DNA of 64,000 nucleotides, taken from assembly GCA_963850425.1 (NCBI GenBank), contig CAWKLF010000001.1, positions 1 to 64,000 of the forward strand. The letters are read 5' to 3'. The position numbers and the translations under genes were made by a program. The notes under the pieces are model-generated. The model searched no databases. It worked only from the letters and a program-made list of their open reading frames with translations, and was not told the DNA's origin. The stretch comes from Gp1-AA133 sp963850425. Its GTDB lineage: Bacteria > Acidobacteriota > Terriglobia > Terriglobales > Acidobacteriaceae. Numbering within the stretch: position 1 is the stretch's first letter; each line of letters starts with the position of its first letter. Positions 60,252 to 64,000 of the stretch are shown here, one piece after another.

Positions 60252-62687
60252 TTAAGCCGTCTGTCCGCTGAGCACCTTCTCCCGCTCCTCGGCATCCTGC
60301 TTCTCTTCTACAGGCGATGACGGCAGCGCGATCTCCAGCACCTCATCGATGCTCTTCACGTAGTGCACGTTCAGATTCTCGAGCTGTTCCGGAGTCAGGT
60401 CCTCTTCGACGTTCGTCTTGTTGTCGGCCGGCAGAATCACGTCGCGCACGCCGGCACGCTTCGCGGCGAGGACCTTCTCCTTCACGCCGCCAATTGGCAG
60501 AACATTGCCGCTGAGCGTGATTTCGCCAGTCATGGCCAGGTATGGCCGCACCGGACGATCGGACAGCAAGGAGACCAGGGTGGTTGCCATGGTCACGCCC
60601 GCCGAGGGCCCGTCCTTCGGGATCGCTCCCGCCGGAACGTGCATGTGAAGGTCGTGATCGGAGAAGAAACTCTCCTGAATGCCCAGCCGTGTCGCGTTCG
60701 ACCGCACCCAGGTCAGAGCCGCCTGCATCGACTCCTGCATTACCTGCCCGATCTGCCCGGTCATGGTGAAGCCGCCCTTGCCCTTCATGGTGTTGGCTTC
60801 CACGAAGAGCACGTCGCCGCCGGTCGGCGTCCAGGCCAGGCCCACCGTGACACCGGCCCGCTTCGTACGCTCGGCAATTTCGCCTTCCGTCCGAATCTTG
60901 ATGCCGCCCAGGAACTCCTGCACGATCTGCGGCGTCACGACCAGCTTCTCGCTCTTGCCTTCGGCCAGTCGCCGCGCCTGCTTACGGCAGATAGTGCCAA
61001 TCGTGCGCTCGAGGTTGCGAACGCCCGCTTCTCTCGTGTAGTGCCGGATCACGTGCCGGACCGACTCTTCCGGGAACTCAATCTGTTCCGCCGTCACGCC
61101 GTTCTCTTCTTCCTGTCGCGGAACCAGATATTGAAACGCGATATGGACTTTCTCTTCTTCCGTATAACCCTGCAGCTCGATGATCTCCATGCGATCGCGC
61201 AAAGGCTCCGCAATCGGATCGAGCATGTTCGCCGTGGTGATGAATAGCACCTTCGACAAATCAAATGGAACGTCGAGATAGTTATCCCGGAACGTGGAGT
61301 TCTGCTCCGGGTCGAGCGCCTCTAACAGCGCCGATCCCGGATCGCCTCGGAAGTCACGGCCGACTTTGTCGATCTCATCCAGCATGAAGACCGGATCCCT
61401 GGTCTCCGCCCGGCGAATTCCCTGGATGATTTGTCCGGGCAACGCACCGATGTAAGTCCGGCGATGCCCGCGGATCTCTGCTTCGTCATGCACCCCGCCC
61501 AGCGAGATGCGGACGAATTTTCGTCCCAGGGCGCGCGCAATCGACTTCCCCAGCGACGTCTTGCCCACGCCAGGGGGCCCCACGAAGCACAAAATCGGCC
61601 CCTTCATGTTCGGTTTCAGCCGGCGCACGGAAAGGTAATCCAGAATGCGGTCCTTCACCTTTTTCAGGTCATAGTGATCCGCATCCAGAATGTCTTTGGC
61701 TTTTGGGATGTCTACTTCGCCGCCCGAAGCTTTCTGCCAGGGCAGTACGGCCAGCCACTCGATGTAGTTGCGCGTGACGCCGTAGTCGGCCGCCATCGGC
61801 GACATGCGCGAAAGCCGCCCCAGTTCCTTCAGGGCTTCTTTCTTCACGTCGTCGGGCATGCCTGCTTGTTCGATTTTCGTCTTCAGATCATCGACGTCGC
61901 GCTGCCCTTCGTCCTGCTCACCCAGTTCTTTCTGGATGGCCTTCATTTGCTCGCGCAGGTAATACTCGCGTTGCGTCTGTTGAACCTTGTCCTGCACCTC
62001 GGACTGGATCTTGTTGCGGAGTTGCTGAACTTCCAGTTCCTTCGCCAGGTGCTGGTTAATCTTCTCCAGACGAACGTTGACGTCAGTGGTTTCGAGTGTT
62101 TCCTGCTTGTCCGACGTCGACAACGACGGCAGAGACGAGGCAATGAAATCCACCAACCGGCCCGGCTCTTCGATATTCATCGCGACTGTGGAGAGCTCAT
62201 CTGACAGCGTGGGCGATCCCGCCACGATCTGCTGGAACAAAGTCAGAACGTTGCGCTGCAATGCTTCAATTTCCGCCGTCTTCGGAGGAACAACCTCGGC
62301 GACCGAGGAAAAACCCGCCCTCATGAATGGGGTCAGTTGCGAAAATTCGCCTAACTTCACCCTCTCCAGGCCCTCGGCAAAGACGAACAGGCTCTGGTTG
62401 GGCATTTTTACAACTTTGTGTACGACCGCAAGAGTGCCGACTGCATAGAGGTCCGTTGGCTGGGGAGAATCCACGCGCGCTTCGCGCTGCGCCACCACCA
62501 CGATGGTCTTGTCCTCGCCCAGCGAATTGATCAATTGCACTGAACTCTCACGCCCGACAGTGAGAGGCAATACAGCGTGCGGGAAAAGTACGGTATCCCG
62601 AACCGGCAGCACCGGCAGGGAACGGTCTTCCTGCTCTTCTTTCTTTTCTTCTTTGATTGGGCGCTCGGGACGCGGCTGCTGTGCCAT
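60252..62687 (-). CDS. lon: ATP-dependent Lon protease
   Basis: An 811-residue Lon protease that degrades damaged and regulatory proteins. N-terminal LAN domain (LPVLPVRDTVLFPHAVLPLT), coiled middle (QTQREYYLREQMKAIQKELG), AAA+ module with Walker A GPPGVGKTSLGKSIA and Walker B VFMLDEIDKVGRD, and the C-terminal peptidase with catalytic Ser in PKDGPSAGVTMATTL and Lys in IGGVKEKVLAAKRAGV. The ATG at 62687 has AAGGAG 4 bases upstream; a longer reading would add a non-homologous leader. Single-gene unit with its own terminator. Confidence 0.97.
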   Translation of the reverse strand: MAQQPRPERPIKEEKKEEQEDRSLPVLPVRDTVLFPHAVLPLTVGRESSVQLINSLGEDKTIVVVAQREARVDSPQPTDLYAVGTLAVVHKVVKMPNQSLFVFAEGLERVKLGEFSQLTPFMRAGFSSVAEVVPPKTAEIEALQRNVLTLFQQIVAGSPTLSDELSTVAMNIEEPGRLVDFIASSLPSLSTSDKQETLETTDVNVRLEKINQHLAKELEVQQLRNKIQSEVQDKVQQTQREYYLREQMKAIQKELGEQDEGQRDVDDLKTKIEQAGMPDDVKKEALKELGRLSRMSPMAADYGVTRNYIEWLAVLPWQKASGGEVDIPKAKDILDADHYDLKKVKDRILDYLSVRRLKPNMKGPILCFVGPPGVGKTSLGKSIARALGRKFVRISLGGVHDEAEIRGHRRTYIGALPGQIIQGIRRAETRDPVFMLDEIDKVGRDFRGDPGSALLEALDPEQNSTFRDNYLDVPFDLSKVLFITTANMLDPIAEPLRDRMEIIELQGYTEEEKVHIAFQYLVPRQEEENGVTAEQIEFPEESVRHVIRHYTREAGVRNLERTIGTICRKQARRLAEGKSEKLVVTPQIVQEFLGGIKIRTEGEIAERTKRAGVTVGLAWTPTGGDVLFVEANTMKGKGGFTMTGQIGQVMQESMQAALTWVRSNATRLGIQESFFSDHDLHMHVPAGAIPKDGPSAGVTMATTLVSLLSDRPVRPYLAMTGEITLSGNVLPIGGVKEKVLAAKRAGVRDVILPADNKTNVEEDLTPEQLENLNVHYVKSIDEVLEIALPSSPVEEKQDAEEREKVLSGQTA

Positions 62688-62963
62688 TTTTCTCCTTGAG
62701 TGTAGTTCGCTCAACTTTTGATGATTCTGAAGCTCAAAAAGATGCAGGCCGAAAAAATCGTTGTCTGTAGATTGTTGGATTGTAAACCGCTTCCTCGCTG
62801 CTGACACTGTGTCAATGGTACAGGTTACCCGCTTGGGCAGCCCCAGCAGAACCGGCTTCGGTCGTTAGCCAAAAATGCCGAATCTCCCGCCAGCATAATC
62901 ACCCAGCGCAAATTTCCACGTGCCCACGCTCACGTCTGAGCGTGATAAGCGGCGGGCTCAATC

Positions 62964-63770
62964 CTAAGCGGCCGGGTAAACTCCCAATACTTTGACCAGA
63001 TCGGCAACTTCCCCCAGATGACGCAATGCATTGCGCGCCGCCTCATCGTCTCCTCGCAGGATATCGACGTAGAACACGTACTCCCACGGGCGGCCCCGGA
63101 CAGGGCGGGACTCGATCTTGCTCAGGCTGATGTCGCGCAATGCAAACACGCTCAGCGCTTTAAACAACGCGCCCGGAATATTCTTCACGCTGAAGGCCAA
63201 CGAAGTCTTGTTGGCGCCAGGTCGCGCCTTGCGCTGCTTGCGAATGTAGAAAAAGCGCGTGAAGTTCTGCTTGTTGTCCTCGATTCCGGACTTAAGAATG
63301 GAGCCGCGATAGACGTGGGCAGCTTCCTTCCCTGCAATTCCGGCGGCGTGACGAAGCTTCCCGTCCACTACGTGCTTCACGCTGCCCGCCGTGTCATAAA
63401 AAGCCACTGGCTCCAGGTGCCGGTGTTTACGAAACAAATCGCGGCATTGGTCGAGCGCCACTGGATGCGAGAACACCTGCCGCACATCGCGCAGTTTGAC
63501 TCCGGGCGCCGCAATCAGGTTGTGAACAATCCGCAGGGGAAACTCGCTTTGAATGAACACGTCCCGGCTGAGAAGCAAGTCGAAGTGCTCGGCTACCGAT
63601 CCGGCCAGCGAGTTTTCAATCGGGATCATCGCCCCGGCAACGGATCCACGCTCTACCCGGTCAAAAACTTCCGCTGATCGCGCGCACGGCACAATCGTGC
63701 AACGCGGGACCATGCGGAGCGCCGCTTCATGGCTAAACGCCCCAAGTTCGCCCTGGATCGCAATCTTCAT
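62964..63770 (-). CDS. pheA: Prephenate dehydratase
   Basis: A 268-residue monofunctional prephenate dehydratase converting prephenate to phenylpyruvate in phenylalanine synthesis. The catalytic domain shows MKIAIQGELGAFSHEAALRM, AMIPIENSLAGSVAEHFDLL, VFSHPVALDQCRDLF, VAFYDTAGSVKHVVDG and the signature NFTRFFYIRK with TRF. The C-terminal ACT domain (GALFKALSVFALRDISLSKI, ESRPVRGRPWEYVFYVDI) would sense phenylalanine. No fused chorismate mutase. The ATG at 63770 has no strong ribosome-binding site in view. Confidence 0.93.
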   Translation of the reverse strand: MKIAIQGELGAFSHEAALRMVPRCTIVPCARSAEVFDRVERGSVAGAMIPIENSLAGSVAEHFDLLLSRDVFIQSEFPLRIVHNLIAAPGVKLRDVRQVFSHPVALDQCRDLFRKHRHLEPVAFYDTAGSVKHVVDGKLRHAAGIAGKEAAHVYRGSILKSGIEDNKQNFTRFFYIRKQRKARPGANKTSLAFSVKNIPGALFKALSVFALRDISLSKIESRPVRGRPWEYVFYVDILRGDDEAARNALRHLGEVADLVKVLGVYPAA

Positions 63771-63837
63771 GCCGCCGTTAAGAGGCTGCCTCCGCGATTT
63801 CTATTCGGACATCCAGCGCCACTTCTAACAGATTTTT

Positions 63838-63908
63838 CACCACAGAGGCAGAGGGGACTACGCGATTGGAATCAAAGTCTTTCTCTGTGATTCTTTGCCT
63901 CTGTCGTG
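63838..63908. repeat. Intergenic inverted repeat with CAGAGGCA arms
   Basis: CACCACAGAGGCAGA at 63838-63852 matches the reverse complement of TTTGCCTCTGTCGTG (63894-63908) at 13 of 15 positions. The 41-base interior is A/T-richer than its surroundings. Repeat units with CACAGAGGC arms are common in acidobacterial intergenic DNA (recollection). The last 90 bases of the window hold no gene. Confidence 0.5.
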
Positions 63909-64000
63909 AGGTCTCGCTTTGAATCGAATGTAGCGAATGTTTCGTTCCACCGAATTAACCGCATGACCTTATCCGCTCACTCGTTCGAGAGCAAATCTTT

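Noticed and set aside
60363..61247. A 294-codon frame antisense to lon
   Set aside because: Low-complexity Arg/His/Leu content and no family resemblance.

Overview
The window looks like one contig from an acidobacterium (Terriglobia-like, inferred). The support is two very long Oar-type TonB-dependent receptors with N-terminal carboxypeptidase-like domains, a VWFA-related secreted protein of the acidobacterial type, a short Sm-type Hfq with a KHDI motif, moderate-to-high G+C, and repeat units of the GTCATCCTGAGCGAAGCG kind. The first ~845 bases do not belong: they are far richer in G+C, carry a frameshifted UGSC-family gene pair on the opposite strand, and cut an acidobacterial exopolysaccharide export gene in mid-domain. 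I read this as a chimeric contig end.

Layout. 1-850: foreign fragment. 850-4,520: end of an exopolysaccharide locus (Wza-type exporter, UpxY/RfaH-type antiterminator) followed by a receiver-like protein lacking the phospho-acceptor Asp and a NarL-type regulator. 4,840-11,930: trehalose locus with two routes, a TreT-type synthase plus DUF5752 partner on one strand and TreZ-TreY on the other. 12,100-18,400: regulatory stretch with three more stand-alone response regulators, a flavin amine oxidase and several very small genes with good ribosome-binding sites. 18,660-26,400: divergent sugar-acid cluster (LarA-family epimerase and uronate isomerase one way; TIM-barrel isomerase, two Gfo/Idh/MocA oxidoreductases and an ExuT-like MFS carrier the other). 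26,600-29,630: MASE1 hybrid histidine kinase broken by two +1 frameshifts. 29,710-36,230: kdpFABC potassium pump with an extra 28-residue membrane peptide and an upstream outer-membrane barrel gene.

36,510-48,740 is mostly housekeeping: tRNA-Glu, pyruvate phosphate dikinase, glyQ/glyS, recO, a ferredoxin, a fused aconitase-family hydratase, an inositol monophosphatase and hfq. 48,890-56,340 holds the two TonB-dependent receptors. 56,790-58,450 is a moaD-moaE-VWFA operon with overlapping genes. 58,580-63,770 carries a deazaflavin-type reductase, an aldo/keto reductase, lon and pheA.

Common themes are osmotic and desiccation stress (trehalose, potassium uptake, exopolysaccharide) under many orphan response regulators, and use of plant-derived sugar acids. 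No transposase, integrase, phage gene or CRISPR array was seen. I did not find a clear new multi-gene defence or biosynthetic system. The most interesting leads are the Kdp-associated micropeptide and its leader, the MoaD tail that doubles as a ribosome-binding site, the operator-like palindrome at 18,440-18,480, and the TreT/DUF5752 plus TreYZ arrangement.
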